Shown in pieces: positions 37,401 through 52,400 of a DNA stretch of 64,000 nt. Each line of letters starts with the position of its first letter. Position 1 is the stretch's first letter. Position numbers and translations under genes: made by a program. The stretch is from Erythrocercus mccallii (Eukaryota; Chordata; Aves; Passeriformes; Dicruridae): positions 264,853 through 328,852 of the forward strand of contig VZRG01000787.1 of assembly GCA_013397435.1 (NCBI GenBank), given 5' to 3'. The notes under the pieces are model-generated. The model made no database searches. It worked only from the letters and a program-made list of their open reading frames with translations, and was not told the origin of the DNA.

Positions 37401-40400
37401 GACAGATCTCCCATTTTCCTGCAGTTCATTGACTGTGTGTGGCAAATGACAAGGCAGGTAAGATGCTGAAGAGTGCATTTCTATGAGGTATCAGTCTTTA
37501 TCTTGGAAATATAATTTGTGTAAGAGAACACATTCCTTTACAGAGGAGTAGTAGTAGCATGTTTACCTGAAGTTGGTTGCTCTGTGGCTGCACTTCACAC
37601 AGGGAAATTTCTGTTCAAAGTGATGTACAAGAAGCTAGAGTAGAGATTTTGTCTTGAAACCAAAATACCAGCATTTTTTTTCTGTTTAAAATAGGTTTAC
37701 AAAGGGTTTGTTGTTTACATAAATAAGAGTTGTTGGTGAAATAAATTATTTGTGTTGCATGTTCACTGATGGAGTAAATGTTCATATGAATTTATATTCT
37801 CATTAAGAAACAGCAAAAATCTGGGCTGATTGTGAACTGAGGGTGGTCTCAAACATGAACATTTTCATCTTTATGTATACAGGACAGCATTTATACCACA
37901 CAAGCCTATTCTCTGATAAGTTTTCTTACTTCCATCACTGCTCTTACCTCTAGGTCAGGGAAGATCTCTGAAATTAGTGATTCTTAAAGAGACCAAAATA
38001 TTCAGCTTCTCATTTTTGTTCTGAAGTGTTAAATTATCAAATGGATTTAGTCTTCATTTTCCTTATTTGTGCCTCCATGAGCAAAAACCTAAGCTTTTTC
38101 TTGTGCTTTTATATTACCATTCTTTAGTGGGGTTATTGAAATAAGTTGTCCACATGAAGGCTTTATTTCCAAGTGATTTAGAAGTTTTCTTGGTGCTTAG
38201 GCTCCTTTGGTTTTTACCTTCCCCTCTATCTTTTATTTTTTCTTCTTTCCTTTGTTTTTCACCTCCTTGAAGCCTAACGTGGATCTGTGCTTTTATGGTA
38301 AAAGCTGTTCCACTGAAGTCTCTACAGTATATGTTTTGTTTTGAAGGGAGGAGGGTAACAGTCTGGTTCCATCTGATCCTGGCACTCCCACATCTTTTAC
38401 CTTAGTCTTGTTCTGAACATGGTTCTTAAAACTTATATCGTAGTTTCCAAAACTTGTGTTTGAAACAGTCATCTTTGGTGCTTTATGAAAGTTCCCTGCT
38501 TTTTGCTGGGCCCTTGTCCAGGGGAGTCTTGTAGACTTTATCGTTCTGTGTGTCTATATTTCAGCATTAATGTGCTGTTTAGTATGGCTGGAGAAAATAA
38601 ATGAAAAATTCAGCCTCTCTTTCAGAGGAAAGCTAATAACAATAGCACAGAGGAGCAGTTCTAAACACCTGGTAGGAACAAAAGTCCTCTGGGGAGATCC
38701 TTAATTGAGAGCAGCCTCTTCTGGTTTTGTGATCTCCCTTGCTGCCTCCTATTTCTTGCTTTAAACAGCTTAGTTCCCTCTAGTTTAAAAAACAGAAAGG
38801 GATGGGGGCAGAGGGGGAATCTATGAAACATTTTGCCAATAGCACATCTGTTCAAAACCTGGATCCAGAAATTGTTCTGAAATTCATGCACAGCAGTGAC
38901 ATTGAAAAATCATTAATGTTGCACAGGAAAAAAAATAGAAAAAGTTATTCTTAAACAGTTCTTGCCCACTTATTTTATTTTTTCAGTTGACTTGAACAAT
39001 TAGAGAATAGATGTGAAGACTGTGATTACCTTGACACAGACCTTTGAAAAACAGGATATTTTATCATTGTATAGATTGTTTGCTCAGAAAACAGTGATAG
39101 TTTTGTGCTTTAGAATTCATGGTAAACATATGTGAAATGTTCCAAAGCCCAAGCAAGTGTTAATGACTGCAGGAGAGTGTAAGGGCTCTGGTTTGGGCAT
39201 GGGCTAAAATCAAGCAAATAAGCTCTTTGGGGGTCTAAGAGTTACATTCTTAAAACAGTGAGAGAATCTCTTAACTTCCACTAAGATACAAATTTCCAGA
39301 TAGCTTCAGACAATAAAATTTAGCCCTTGATAACCTTATATTTTCCCTTGGGTTTATGGTCTTCGTGACACACAAATATAATAACAGAGAACTTGAGAAA
39401 AGTACATTGACATCAGATTTTAATTAAAAACCATATGGTGAAGTGATTTTCCTCCTCTGTTAGTAAACTCTGGTGATACTGAGTAGCAGATGTCAAATTG
39501 GAAAGGCCACATGTGAGCTGATGAAATACTTACTGATGCTTGGTTGAAAATGAAACAGAACTGTAAAATTTGCATGTAGCACTGCAGTTTAACTTCCTAC
39601 CTTTCATGCACAGAACCCTCACAGGAGGAAGGTCTGTTTAAAGTCAGCACAAAGTTTCATCCTGTTTGTTACTGGCTGTGAGCTCTTGCTGGAGATGCAT
39701 TTTTCACTGGATTCAGCAGTGCACTGTTGTTCCTCTGTCTAGGGTTCAATTAACCATTGTTGTCCATTGCACAGTTGTTCTGCCAAGTGTTTCAATGCTA
39801 AATGTTACTGTAGTACGGAACGAGTTCATTGATTAAAAAGCAAGTGTATTTTGCATGTCTCTGAATCAAATGCCACTTGTCATCATCAGACTTGAACAAG
39901 ATAATTTCTTTTTTTAAATGCCATTTTACAAAAACTCCCAACAACTCCAACAGCAACAAGTGGGAGATTTTAATGACCTGTGTGTTTTCTCATAATTAGT
40001 GGATTTGAGAAGAAGTAAATTTCCATTTGGGGAATTTTTCCACCTGAATCTTCAAGCAGACACTAATAGGCTTGGAACTACAGAGGAAGGCATTTTTAGG
40101 TCAGTGATTTTTCAGCAGCAGTAATAGAAGCTCTACAGTCTTGATACATCAGCTCCAACAGTACAACTGTTGTATCCAAAGACTAGGTTTCAATAAAGTG
40201 CTATCACTTATTAATAAACTAGTTGGAGTGCAACCACTGATGTATGGAATTTTGAGTATGCTTCACTGGATTGGAACAGTGGCCATGTCAGCCTCCTTCT
40301 GATTAGTATGGACCTGTCACAACACAGAACCCTGATGTGACAAGGCTCATTAAATGCTTTCAGTTAAAGAGAGTCCCTTTAGGAGATGCTTTGTCTTCAA

Positions 40401-43400
40401 AGTTTTTTCCAAATATCATCTTGATGCTTTGCAAATTATTTTTGCTCTCTGAATCTGATTGCTGCTTTGAGCTGGACACAGCAGGCTGAGATCTAAGACC
40501 CAGTGAATTTTCTCCTGACTTGGTGCAGCACACCTGTTTGTCAAGTTCTGTTCATACTTCCTTGAAGTAATAGCTGTGTTTTTAACATCATTGTTTTGTA
40601 ATTATGTTTTGGCATGATTTCCTAGAGAGAAGGAAGTTCAAAATAGTAACTTATGAACATGACTGAAAAAAGATGTTGATAATCTCAATTTCCTCTATGC
40701 CTTTTGAAAACAAATGGTGAGGAGGTTGAAAACAACCCATGATTTGCAAGAGAAGCCCCAGTGGGAGCACACTGTGCACAGTGCACAGTCTATAGCAGAG
40801 TCATAAGAAGGCTCCCATTCATTTTCTGTGTCATGATGCTGATAACTTCCTTACTCAAAATTTTCAGTCAAAAGGTGGTATGTATTAGCTTGAGAAGTCT
40901 TGGAAAGGGAATGTTTTTACTATGCTTGTCTTAGATCAGTCTTGTTTTTTATAGAACATTGTTTAAAACTTAGATCTTTCTGGCTTTAGTACAAGCACAC
41001 CCATTGTGTGTTATTCAACTCTTTACTTTCAACATGAATAAACATTTGCCCTTCATAAATCACAGCTGACACTGAAGAGGAATTTCTGGATCAGCTAGTT
41101 CACCCACAGTCCCAATTGCTGTTATTCCTCCTAACTGTAGGAGTCATCTTTATTTTGAGCAGCTCTTGAGTCATTCACTGAGGTATTCAGTGTTTTTTAG
41201 TGGCACAAAACAGAAACCAGTCCTCTACTTTCTGCACATCTGAAATACTGACTTAAGAGTTCTCCATATAGCAGGAAATTCTGCCTTATAAATCTGAAAC
41301 TTTATCTTTTGGACTTCTGTGAAGATGTACTCTTTTAGAGGGAATGCACAAAGTTTGTTTCCTTTGTTCTGAACATTCTCTTATTACATGCTCTTTATTG
41401 TTAATGAGAGAAAAGCTACCTCTTAAGTTTTCCTTAAGTCTCCTCAATTTTTTATTCTTCTAAATGTCTATCATTCCATGTCTGTATTTGCTATCCTTGT
41501 CATACTGGACACAAAGTTATTTTGGCACATGAAGCTGTTGCCACACGTAGTCTTAGCATAACATTTGATTGAAGGAGGACTTTGTCCATCTGAATGGGCA
41601 GCAGCCCATTAAAGTTTGCAGTTTGCAGTAATTTCTTCCTCTATGAATTTTTAGAGCACTACAGATTTTTAGAAACATTTTCAGATTTCTGACTGTCTTA
41701 GAGTATATCATGTAACCTCCGCTTGTGAGTAAAATACCTAATGGTGCTCAGAGGAATAAGAATTCTTTCATTTCAGATGTACAGGATTCACTTTCCCATA
41801 CAGAGGAAGAGGGATTATTAAAGGCTTATTGTATATAGCTTTGATAAACTCAGGGTGAAATGGAGAAAAGTCACTTGAGTAGAGAGGGAAAGAAAAGTTT
41901 TAAATAAAAGTTAAGCACAATGTGTGTGTCTTTATTATTCAATTCATTGCCTGTTGAAATAGGAAATAAAACTTTTAAATGCCATTATCTTCCTTATTCT
42001 TCTTTTTTCCCCCCCAAATATTTTGTTGTTCTGTAATAAGAGATATAAAGCATATGTTTGAGAGGGTTTGGGGTAGAACAGAATACTGTTAGAGCTTCTT
42101 AAAATGGATTAATCTGTATCACCAGTTTCATCTCAGCTGATGTTTATATTCTGGTATACTTGGATAATGAATGTAAAGTATAGCTCTGAGAAGTATTTGT
42201 AAAGAAGTACATAGGTGAAAATGAATTATTGAAGTGGGAGTTACTGAAATTGCCGAGTTTTCCTAAAAATAATCCCTAAATAGGAAAAAAAATCTTACCT
42301 GAATTATTTGGTTACTTCTTATGTCTAACTTTCTTCTTTTCTACACTTAAACGCTTAAAATAACACCTAAAGTAATTTTACCTTTTTTTTTTTTATATCA
42401 GTTTCCTGCAGCCTTTGAATTCAACGAGTTATTTTTGATCACCATTCTGGATCACCTTTATAGTTGTCTCTTTGGGACTTTTTTATGCAACTGTGAAAAA
42501 GAGAGATTAAAAGAGGTAAATAATTTGTATAATGCACATTCTTTGTTTTCTGATTTTATATAAAAATGCTTTAAAAATGATCTAAGAATGTCTGAGCTCT
42601 GCGTCTAAATGCATTTGTCACATAGTCTTTACAAACAATGCAGACATTAAATTTCACGATATGAGAAATATGTACTGAATGCCCTGCTATTAAGTGAGGT
42701 GACACTTGGGTTTCTTTAGTTATCATCTGTTTGGGGGGGGTTGAGGGTGTTAGTAAGTCCTCTTGCAGGTATTTTTAGCCAAAATACAAAATTTAAAATA
42801 ATAGTTATTATCAAATTATATTAGCATTTCTTTCACGGTTTCTGAAGGAACTCCTATGGATGACTTGGCACGTTACTATAGGACATAACTGGATGGAGCT
42901 TGTAGTTGAGGGCTACAGAAATTAAAATTATCTAAGTGAATAAAGTTAGGACTCCATGAAATATTATGTTTGTGAAGAAAAATTAAAAGTTTGTTAATAT
43001 TCCCAATACACTTTTGCTTACTTGTGGCTTTGTTGTTTTTCCTATCTCATTTTTTCGAGCAAGTTACAATTCCTTGTTATTTAGTTCTGCCTTTTTTTTT
43101 TTTTTTGGTTTCTCTACTACTTCTGTAGGGGAAAAGTTGCATGTAAATACCACAAGATGGAGCTGAATAACATGTTCTCAGCAAATGCAGGGTTTCCAGA
43201 CAGTTTTCTTTCATAAATAAATAGTCAGATGCAATTCTCAATAAAGAAATGCAATTTAAGACACAGCGGTAGTAGAAACACATACTTTACAGCACTGAAG
43301 GAGTTTAAATTTGCAAGATGAATCTGATGTAAGTTCAGATTTCCAATCTTTGATCTAACCATTATAATGCTGACTAAATTTAGAATAATACAACTTTCAG

Positions 43401-46400
43401 AAGTGCAAATAAAGGTACAAGTAGTCAGTTAAAAACATAATATCAATTATTTATTGGGAGCAAATAGTATGAGTGGAATAATTATTATTCACAGACACTG
43501 TTTTGGATCTTCCTATACTAAACTATATCTCTTCACTTGTTATATTCTTGTTAAAGCTAATCTTTAGTTGGTCATTGTGTAATCATGTATTTAAGTAGCT
43601 CTATATATTGCTGTAGATTGTGAGCAGTACGGGTTGCTTCTGTTCAACTAGACTTTAGTTTCTCTGAAAATAATATATCTAAATCTCCTTTCTCTATTAG
43701 CTTTGGACCAAAATAAGTGTCCAGATGTTTTGCTAAAGTTTTAAGGTTGTTTAATATCAGCTACTGGAGGTGTTCTCAGACTGCATGTAATTATCTAGTA
43801 GATAAGGTAAAAATCTGACAGAATTACCAATATGTAGCTATTAACATCATATTTTAAAATTTTGCAATCCACGTCATGAGGGGTTTTTTTTAATTTTAAC
43901 TTTGTTTTTTCAATCAGGAGGTGAGCACAAAGACTGTATCTCTGTGGTCCTATATAAACAGCCAGTTAGAGGAATTCACCAATCCCTTCTATGTAAACTA
44001 TGAAAACCATGTCCTGTATCCTGTTGCCAGTCTGAACCATTTGGAGCTGTGGGTGAACTACTACATCAGGTGGAACCCCAGGATGCGCCCTCAGGTAAGA
44101 GCTCTCACTTGTCTTCAGTGTTTAGGTCACAGAGATTAAGAGAAATTATGATTTTTTCCTAGTGTCAAATGCAGCATTTAATACAAAAAAAAGTTCTCAT
44201 CTGTTGCACGTATTGCAGCTGATAGGGAAAAAGGTGTTTGTCATGAAGATGATGCAGGATGAGGTCAAACTTGCAAAAAGGATGTTTTCATTAAAGTCAC
44301 CCACAGACTAGGGAGTTACGACATCGCTGTATTGGTTTATAAAGATTAATAGTCTTTTTTGTCAGAAGATTACTTTTATAATATTTTTATGATACTTTGT
44401 AACACTTATTAATACTTCTATTGCCTTAACCTTCTCCTATTTTTTGTGTACCTTGGTTTTTAATCATGCTTTGCCCTTTCCCCAGCACTGACATAAAATA
44501 CACCAGCAATTTCTGAAAGAACTGGACTATACCAACTCATTTTGCAGCTTCTCTAAACTAAGCATCCCATGGATGCTTGTTTTCAATTGACTTTTGTAGT
44601 TTTTAGCTGGCATGCTAAAGATTAAACACTCCCCATACATGCTCCTTGATTCATCCAGTATTTGTTCTTAAAAGTAATGTCTGCTATTCAGATAAATCTC
44701 TAAATCTCATCAGACAAATGCTCCATATGCTCTCATGCTTAGAAGTCTGAAGAAAACATTCAGATTGTGTCACAACCATAATATATCTGAGCGTGCTACA
44801 CCATCTCTTTATTAAGGTAACATTCCAAGGTACCCCCAAGCATATTATGATAAATTACCTGTATTAAGTGATTGCTCAAAAGCTGCTTTCATCTTCCAGC
44901 AGTTAGAATGAGATGTGAGTTTCAGATTTATTAGACATCCACAAGTCAAAGGCTGTTGTAGAAGATGGTGTTCCAAGGTAAGTTTCAAGGACACTACACT
45001 GGTAGAAGTCCAGGTATCTGAGAAATAGCTTTTAAGGTCCTGGCAAAGTCTGGATTGCTTGCTTTTCTCACTGAGGTGTTTCCTCTGAGCTCTTTGTTTC
45101 TCTTACTTGTTAAAACTTTGAAAGATGGTGTATTTTAAGTGGTATAGTTTTCAGCTAAAATTGTCAGCTCTTTTTTAGCAAAATACAATCTTTCCTTTAG
45201 CCTGTTTGCTGCATACCATTTGGGTGGTGTTTGCACTACCTGCAGTGGTGTTGGTTTAGGACTCGTATTTAATTGAGATCTCCAGGCCCTGAGAGCAAGC
45301 AGGCTTTGTGAACAACATGAAAGCCAGCCCTGGTCCCAAACAGGGAGGGTGGGGAAGAGATAATGAGGAACTACCAGAGCTGTCATCTCTTAGTGAGAGC
45401 TCTGCTCAGTGCCTGCCGCTGAGTGCTCTGCCTGCTCCTCTGGGAGATGCTCCTCAGTCACTCTGGCACGTGAGACTCACTCACTGAGAGCAGCTCCCTC
45501 CATCAGCAGCTGAAGGGAACAAAATGGGATGGTCCTGGTAACTGCCTTAACTTTCCTGCCACCTGCTTTTCTTGGAGTACTTAATAAAGTGTTTCAGCTT
45601 TTTAGTTCTACCACGTAAGTTCTGTCTTGATACATCATCCCTTTCCTCTTGCCTCTGGCCTGAATTTATGTGATATTTATGACCAACATTTGGGAGTGTT
45701 TCACATCTACTTGGATAAATTAGCAGCAGAAATTACAAATTTTTTTTGCAGAATTGCATTCACCAGTCTAATTATGGAAGCACCAACTCATACAAGCAAG
45801 TAAATAAACAGCTTCTGCAATCACAATATGCTAAGTTTGCTTTCCTCTGTGTTTGCATTGTCTGGTGTCACAACCTGTTAACCAATTCAGTAACATTCAG
45901 ATGCATTCAGTGAAAGAAAAAAAGACAATGACCCTTGTGACACCCAGCAGGTCTTCACTTATCTTCAGTGAAAAAAATTCTTAATCAGTGGATTTATTAA
46001 AATAATGGGCATCCCTGCCTACTGATAAAAGGTGATTTTGTTGAATACCTTTTAAAGTGTTCTCTTGATTCTCAGCTAAATATAAGAGAAAATTAAATAT
46101 TTAAGATAAGTTCTCTGATGATTAGTTCAAGGCAACCTTGTGCTGTTTTATCAGTTGCAAAAACATCTTTAGAAAACTAAAACATGTTTATTGTTTTTGA
46201 GGAGCTCACCAAAAAGGAGAAAAAGCCCAGTAGGTGAATTTAAGGGAAGATGAATAATAGTACTTTGAATATAATCAGAATGGATCTTTGATACCTGTTT
46301 TCAACCAACTTGGTGTTACGGGAGAAAAATCTCACAGGAACAGAAGGGCAGGTTTTGGTTGGAGGCAATATTTTAGGTTTTCTCATTTCTGCTTGATTAG

Positions 46401-49400
46401 TGAGCTTGATTTTTAAATGGACTGTGAGAAGTATCATTGCACTTCATTGCCTTTTCTACTGGAAATGAGCATATATGACCTGTAAATTCTTTTCTAATTA
46501 GAAAATTACTGAATGCTAACTTGATACTAATTTGTTTTTGTATTCTTGTACTCAGTCTTCAAATGTCTGTGTCCCAGCCTTTACGGATCTGGTAGGGTCT
46601 GAGCATATTCTTCATTCCTCTAGGACATAAAGAGACTAGCATTATTCTTATGTTCTATAAAGATTGCTTAGAATGATACAACTTCAGTTCTAAGCTTTGT
46701 GGAAGCCTGAGATGATGATTTTGATCATGTTTATTTGCATCAAGAGCCCTGTTTGTTTTGTGTTGCAATAGATCTTCTGCACTTAAGGACGCAAAGCCTC
46801 TTTCCACAGGGTTCAAAGCTCAGGAGTCAGAGGATGAACACTGGAAAATTCTAAGTTGAATGTGGACATCTCTTGTTGCTAAATTGTGCTTCAACAAGGT
46901 CATTCTAGTTTTTAAGTGAAATAAAATGTTCTTTTGTTTGAGTTTGGAGGCGTTACATCATTATTGACTTCTTGTCCCAAGAAAATTAGATAGATTTAAG
47001 TTCTGTCTTATTTGAGTTCATTGACTGAAAATACCTTTTTCAGATTTGCCCTTTCTTTGAGCTGGAGAAATGTATATTTGTATGTGGCATGTGGGAGAGA
47101 ATCTCTTCCATTTTCTCATACAGAGCTGTGGGGTCTGTGGGTATGGCCTTACAGATGACCCTGCTAGTCTGGAATACATCAGATAATACGATGCTTTTGA
47201 ATTTTTTCAGTTGATATGTATTTTTCCCTTTTCTATGCAGTCATTTCATCCTCTTCTTGATACTGCTTTGAGCAGTTCTGGCTACCAGATGTCGTTAGCT
47301 ATCTCCTTGGGCATTGCTGGAAGGTGGAGAGAACACAACAGTGACGTTCTTGGATCTCTGCAGGGGCAGTATTTTTGAACTAACATACCCCACCATTCAT
47401 ATATGAGAGCATGAGTAAAAGTTCCAGTCCTTTAAGTCAAGCTGTGAGAGGCAAGGAAAATAATGCATTTTAGTCACCAAATTTTGCACAGTCCATTAGG
47501 AAATGCTTAGTTCTTTTTATGCTTTCCTGGAAATTATGTTTTAACCCTTGGAGAACAGAGCTTAGTTTAATTTTGGTTTTAAGTGGGGTTTTCTTTTAAA
47601 TTTTTCTATGCCTGGTAATTTTTCTTCAAGCTCTGTTCTGTAAATTTGGCCTCAGTGCTCATGTTAATACCATAGAAATCCCTGTAATTTTTCAAATTCA
47701 TTCTTTTCTTTACGTGTGTGGACTGTCATCCAGAGTAAAAGGCTAGCACCATCTATCACCAAGAAATTCAATTCAGCCACTCTAATGGGATCATCTGCTA
47801 AAGGCAATCACAAAACTTCTGTGGAAGAGTCAGGGAAATCTGTTGGCTGGTTAGCAGCTCACTTTAAAATGTGAAAGGGAAAGGTAGGAGTAAGTAAAGC
47901 TGTTTGTTCAGTATGTACAGAAATGACTGTAAAGTATATAAATAGCTTACAATTGCTGCTTTTATTTGATGCTATTGCAGAAGGATTTGATGTGTTGAAC
48001 AATTGAGCAATCAAATGTTAGCTGAGCTTCAGTGTCAATAAACACAAAATATTGTATAGTGAAAACAACAAATAAGATCCTGAGTGTCACTGGGAAAATT
48101 GCTGACAATAAACTGGAAAACATAATTACTAAATTGCTTTATCCTGCATGTAACAGGATAATTTGTAACTTCCTGCATATAACTTACTGTCTGGCACATG
48201 GAGTGTTCATGTATTTATCCCTGCCTTCAGTCGCCTGCTGTGTTCCCCTCTGAGCAAGTTGATGTTGGGATATTGTGGAATGTCCACACATTTGATTTAT
48301 CACCATTTTGTGGCAGGACAGAGCTACCATATGGCTCTGGAACTGCTTAGCATTGCTGCTCCTGAGTCCCCCTTTTTGGATGAAAGAGTGAGGCAGGAGA
48401 TGTCAGGTGAAGGAATTGCCTTGTGGGTCAGAGTGTTCCCTTAGCAAAGCACATTTCATCCCTGCAGTTAACAAAGAGTTTCTTGTGAGATGAGGCAGGT
48501 TTCGTCAGTACCTGGTAGTTTCTCTCTAGTTCAGTGTCAAGATTTCCAGAGTCTAATTTACTGCAGATGATTTTCATCTACAGATAAAAAGTATTCAATC
48601 AGTATGGAATAAAATAAGACTAACTGCTTATCCTGGATGCTAAAAGAAGCTGTAGTTACCTAAGAAAAAGAAATTGGTGTCCTATAGTGAGCATCAGAAT
48701 GTGCACAGAATGAGAGAAGCTAGTACTGTGCAAATAATCTTACACATTTCTATTCTAACAATTCTATCACATTTTGAAGGGCAAGCACTCAATTTCTCTC
48801 ATGTCTCAGATGCCTAAATCTAAATGGGCTATAGGTTTTAACAAACAATGGCATCAGCTTGTAGCATGTACAGTTTCCTGAGTCTGAAAATCTATCAGTT
48901 GTTGGAGTTCCCACCTGGTACCATTCATGATTTCTGTCCTTGCTTTTCCAGGAGGCCAAGGATTTTTGCTTGATTTCTCAGGAGCACACCTCCACAAGAA
49001 GTGTGGAAGTATTGACTGTTATTGAAAATTGCTGTCTTCCTCATTTGAGATTGCCTTTTGCTACAAGTGTCCCGTTAACTAGGCTGTCAGAGCTCCAGTT
49101 CTTCAAAAAAAGCTCAAGTGAAAGATATTGTTGTCTTTCCAATGCACAGAGGAAGCTTTTGGAAAACTGACAGTCTTAAGTTGAGCAATGAATTTAAAAT
49201 AACCATTTTCTTCTGCAGCTTTTCTTCCTTCCCTGTTGCCAAAATAGATAAAGTGTGCTCACTGAACAAGACAAAATGCATTCACTGCTGAACAATTTTC
49301 ATGTGAATGGCAGTCCTTGAGCTAGCAGAGTTACACACAGCAGATATCCATCCAATTAAGACTTGGTGGTGCTATAAGTGAGTAGCTATTATAATTTCTC

Positions 49401-52400
49401 TTATATCTATCCTTGTGTTGACAAATTTTGCTATCCAAAAGCACTTCAGGATCCTGAAGGATTCCTTGGGAATGAAAACCTGCAAATCAATACTGAAAGT
49501 GAGCTGTAGTAATTCTGTGAAGAGGAAGGCTTGAATTTTTGAGGAAATGAAGCTGTTTTCTGTCTAGATGGTTTTTATGTGGGATGTAGTGTGTATATGG
49601 TATAGTATAACTATAGTTTCTCTGTGGGCACAGTTTAAAAAAAAAACCCACTTTATTTTGCCTCAAATCCTTCCCCAGCAGGAATAATTCATCATAACTA
49701 TGGAGTGGTGTGTGCTCAGCATTACGCTGCACTGAATTCTGCTTTTGATGTATGTGGATAATTCAGTTTAACAAATAGTTTCATATCAATGGTATTTTTA
49801 GCAATAAAGAATGGTTTTAGCAGTGTTCTAAGTATTTTTCTGCTCAGTGTAGGCAGTAGGTACCCTGTCGTTAGGGTGGAGGAAATTTGAATGCTTTTGA
49901 ATGAAATAGGCAGCAAAAGAAGCTAAATGTGGAAAGTAACCACCACCCATTTTAACTGGTTCTTTCGCAGAAACCTACAATCAGTTCTTCCTTAGTGTTG
50001 GCTCTCTCAATTTTGGCAGCGTTTTACTGCTTTTTACTGGTAAGGAATGAAGGTTTCAGCTATTGCAGGAATCATTAGTAGAGTCAGAATCATGTCACAA
50101 CTTACAGGGGAAAGAGACTGCATGTACCAGAGAGGAGAAACTCTTTGGGGAGACAGGGCAATTTGCAATATCCTGGATAAGGAAGGGAAGGGAGAAGTGC
50201 AGAAGTTGAAAGTAGCTACAGGTGAATGAACAGGTCCTATGTTGAATTGTGGCTTGATGGAGAGAAGTTGAACTAGAAACTTAGAGAAGTGTCGAAATGG
50301 GAAGAAATGAGAAAAAATGTGAATCTCCCTAAATAAAATCTTCCTGATGAGTTGAGTAGTCTTTTTATTTTTTTTATTTACAAAAAAAAAAGTTAGTTCC
50401 TTAAGTAACTCAGTGAAAGAGAGGTAATTGAATAAAACTAGGGATTTGAACGTGATGGCACAAAATTTGGTTAGAGCTTAAAGCAAACAGGAAGATGCCA
50501 GAATCATGGACAACAGGGAGAAGCTTATATTTAGTACTGAGGGTATTGCTCAGGACAGGTAAAAGGACTCAGGGCACGGGGTACGGGTAAGTGGTGAGAA
50601 AAAATTTATTTATGAGATAGGGGAGCAGCATGTAGTCTGACTTCCTGAGTCAATATTATAGTAACAATTGGAAAAAAAACGAGGGGAGAGGAGGAACAAA
50701 ACAAAACAACCTCCAACACTGAAAAGTCTTCTTGAAGCCTTGCAGGTAGCTTCTTCTCCAGCTTTTACTTGGCCAGCTTTTTGGTTAATGCCTGGAGTGA
50801 GGTCAGACTTCCCAAGGAGCCAGGCCCTTGTCCCCACTATTTTATGCTGCTGGCAAACTCCATATTCTTGTCCCTGTTTGCTTCTGTTGCAAGCTATATT
50901 AGATGCAAGTGCCAATTTTGTTTTGGGGTGGTCAGCTTCTAACTGTTCATAATAAATTTTATATGACTAGAGAAGTCTATTTCTTACAATACCACATGGC
51001 AGATTTTTTTTATGAAGTTAACCCTCCAAAATCCATTAAAAGGTATGTAGTACATTCACCTTTATGTTTCTTCGTAATTTTTACTGGACTACTGTGTTAA
51101 ATCGCAGAAATGAAATTTACAGCTTTTCAGCACATTGAGATAATAGTTTAAATAGCACATGAAAAACACCCTGAAAAGCAATGGCCCAGGCAATTTTCCA
51201 GCCCAGCCAAACTGTAGATGCACCGCTGGGTAGAGTTTCATCTGTGTATGCTCCTCTCATGCAGCAGAAATAGTTCTGTGCTTTTAGCTGGGTTATGGAC
51301 AGAAATGATGGACCTGGATGTAGGAGCTGAGTGTTGCCTGGCAGCATCACTGTGGGGACACTGATGTGACAAAGGAAAGGATGCACTCTGCTGAAAATCT
51401 GTGGACTAGAGCAGCAAAAATAAGTTGAATGCAGCTGGGTGATAGGTCCAGAGTCATCTTTTGAGCTTCCACTCCTAATTTGAGAGGCAGAATGAGAGAG
51501 TAGAACACAGTACAGCTGCTGTCAGCTTCCCAACAAATTCATCTCAGGCAAAGCAATTACATGATTTCTTAACAAGACAGTAATAAAAGCTTGCCTTGGA
51601 GACACACTTTTAGGGTTAAGGAGGTAGCAGATCTTTTAATAAACGATCGTCTTCAAACTTCTCGTTCCTTACAGAATCTGTCACTCTTCCACTTCTTTTC
51701 ATTTAAACAGTGGCAAAGTGGAGGAGAGCCTCGTTCACAGCAAGCCATTACAGGTGTTATTGTGAAGGTTGTTGGACCCATTTCCTCCTGAAGAAGGTTT
51801 TATTTGAGAGAGGAATCTCGTGATGAAACAGAACAGGGTGAAGTGATAAAAATGGAGATGGTTATCTGTAAGAATTTGTACAGGATGGTTTGAGGATACA
51901 CTGACAGCAACAGGTCTGCCTGGGATTAAGGGTTTAGTAAGTGTGGAAATGAACTGACTTTTTAATTTTAATGTTTTTCATGACAGAATTTAATGATGCT
52001 TCATCTTTTTACTCTTCCTCCTCCACCTAAGATGGAAGGAGGCTTCCAGAAAGCTGCATAATTCCATGGTTCTCTTAATGGTTTTGTTAAAAGAAAAGAA
52101 TACCCTAAAACACATAACTTGAGGTTGAGGCTTTGTTTTGGGCATTTCCCCCCTTTTCACTCTGTATTTTCATTCTTTCACATTTGATTTTGCTGCTTTT
52201 TTTCCAATAAAGGGCAGTTACAATAACAGAGCTTAAGACATCTGGAGGAAAACACAGATCCTCATGCCAGGCTGCTTTCCAGGTCTTTTTGTAGGAACCC
52301 TTGTGATACTTCAGCTGCCTATACCACCTTTTCCTTATCCCATGTAATTTGGACATGAACCTTTATTACTAAAAAATCAGCTGTTGTCAGCTGCTTGAGA

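Noticed and set aside
37173..37478. Open frames of 72-101 codons around MTMR1 exon 12
   Set aside because: They use other frames or the opposite strand. The true exon is 37365-37457.
51711..51754. AG/GT-bounded segment in MTMR1 intron 14 (WQSGGEPRSQQAIT)
   Set aside because: Its length is not a multiple of three, and nothing like it occurs in known MTMR1 proteins.
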